From contig JAEEJD010000098.1 of assembly GCA_016281675.1 (NCBI GenBank), forward strand, positions 1 to 6,114: DNA of 6,114 nt, in the 5' to 3' direction. Below are positions 6,031-6,114 of this stretch, in pieces. The notes below the pieces were generated by a model. The model saw only the letters and a program-made list of their open reading frames with translations, searched no databases and was not told the DNA's origin. This stretch comes from Lachnospiraceae bacterium. GTDB lineage: Bacteria > Bacillota_A > Clostridia > Lachnospirales > Lachnospiraceae. The translations under genes and the position numbers were made by a program. Within the stretch, counting starts at the first letter, position 1. Every line of letters begins with the position of its first letter.

Positions 6031-6054
6031 TCATCTTCCTCACTTTCAGTGATG
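6031..6054 (-). promoter_or_regulatory. Ribosome binding site that decides a TTG start
   Basis: On the minus strand GTGAGGAAGATGA directly precedes the TTG at 6030. GAGGA with a 6-base spacer is the best Shine-Dalgarno in the window. The ATG inside this stretch is in another frame and stops after three codons. Farther upstream (6072-6090) the minus strand holds TTAAAATATTAT, which could contain a -10 box, but I see no matching -35 box. Confidence 0.6.
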
Positions 6055-6114
6055 ATCACACAATTCGAACGTTACGATAATATTTTAACACAGAAACAGC
6101 CGCCCATCCGATAA

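Noticed and set aside
5611..6114. Plus-strand frame of 167 residues opposite the glycosyltransferase start
   Set aside because: It is antisense to a well-supported gene and rich in Arg, Ile and Leu, as expected of a shadow of an Asp/Glu-rich frame. No recognisable domain is seen.

Overview
The window looks like a chromosomal segment of a Gram-positive anaerobe of the Clostridia, most likely Lachnospiraceae-like. This is an inference from four things: moderate base composition, GTG and TTG start codons, a purine-rich ribosome binding site before the last gene, and the style of the proteins (a regulator with winged-helix and BTAD domains, and a fucosyltransferase-like glycosyltransferase). No rRNA, tRNA, CRISPR array, transposase or integrase is visible.

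Layout from left to right. (1) Positions 47-1246, plus strand: a CPA2-type monovalent cation/proton antiporter without a cytoplasmic regulatory domain. (2) Positions 3766 down to 1252, minus strand: a two-gene operon. The first gene encodes an envelope protein with one membrane anchor and a long, probably beta-rich exterior. The second, 22 bp further on, encodes a SARP/BTAD-type regulator whose C-terminus resembles a degenerate GGDEF domain. A good sigma-70-type promoter at 3834-3861 explains the operon and decides which start of the first gene is usable. The operon meets the antiporter tail to tail with a 5-bp gap. (3) Positions 3900-4581, plus strand: a compact solo unit. It consists of a promoter, a leader of about 110 nt with a convincing nested hairpin, a small ORF resembling PBECR-type nuclease-fold proteins, a 3' region of about 130 nt with several hairpins, and a strong terminator. 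(4) Positions 6030 down to 4627, minus strand: a GT23/O-fucosyltransferase-like glycosyltransferase with a TTG start and a clear Shine-Dalgarno. It converges on the terminator of the solo unit, which can work in both directions.

How the parts may work together: the membrane-anchored protein and the regulator are probably made from one mRNA, and inverted GTGACA half-sites in the leader are a candidate autoregulatory site. The antiporter and the glycosyltransferase look like independent functions (ion homeostasis and cell-surface glycan synthesis). The most unusual part is the unit at 3900-4581, where a small toxin-like ORF sits between two structured RNA segments. I cannot assign it to any RNA family, intron or toxin-antitoxin class that I recognise.
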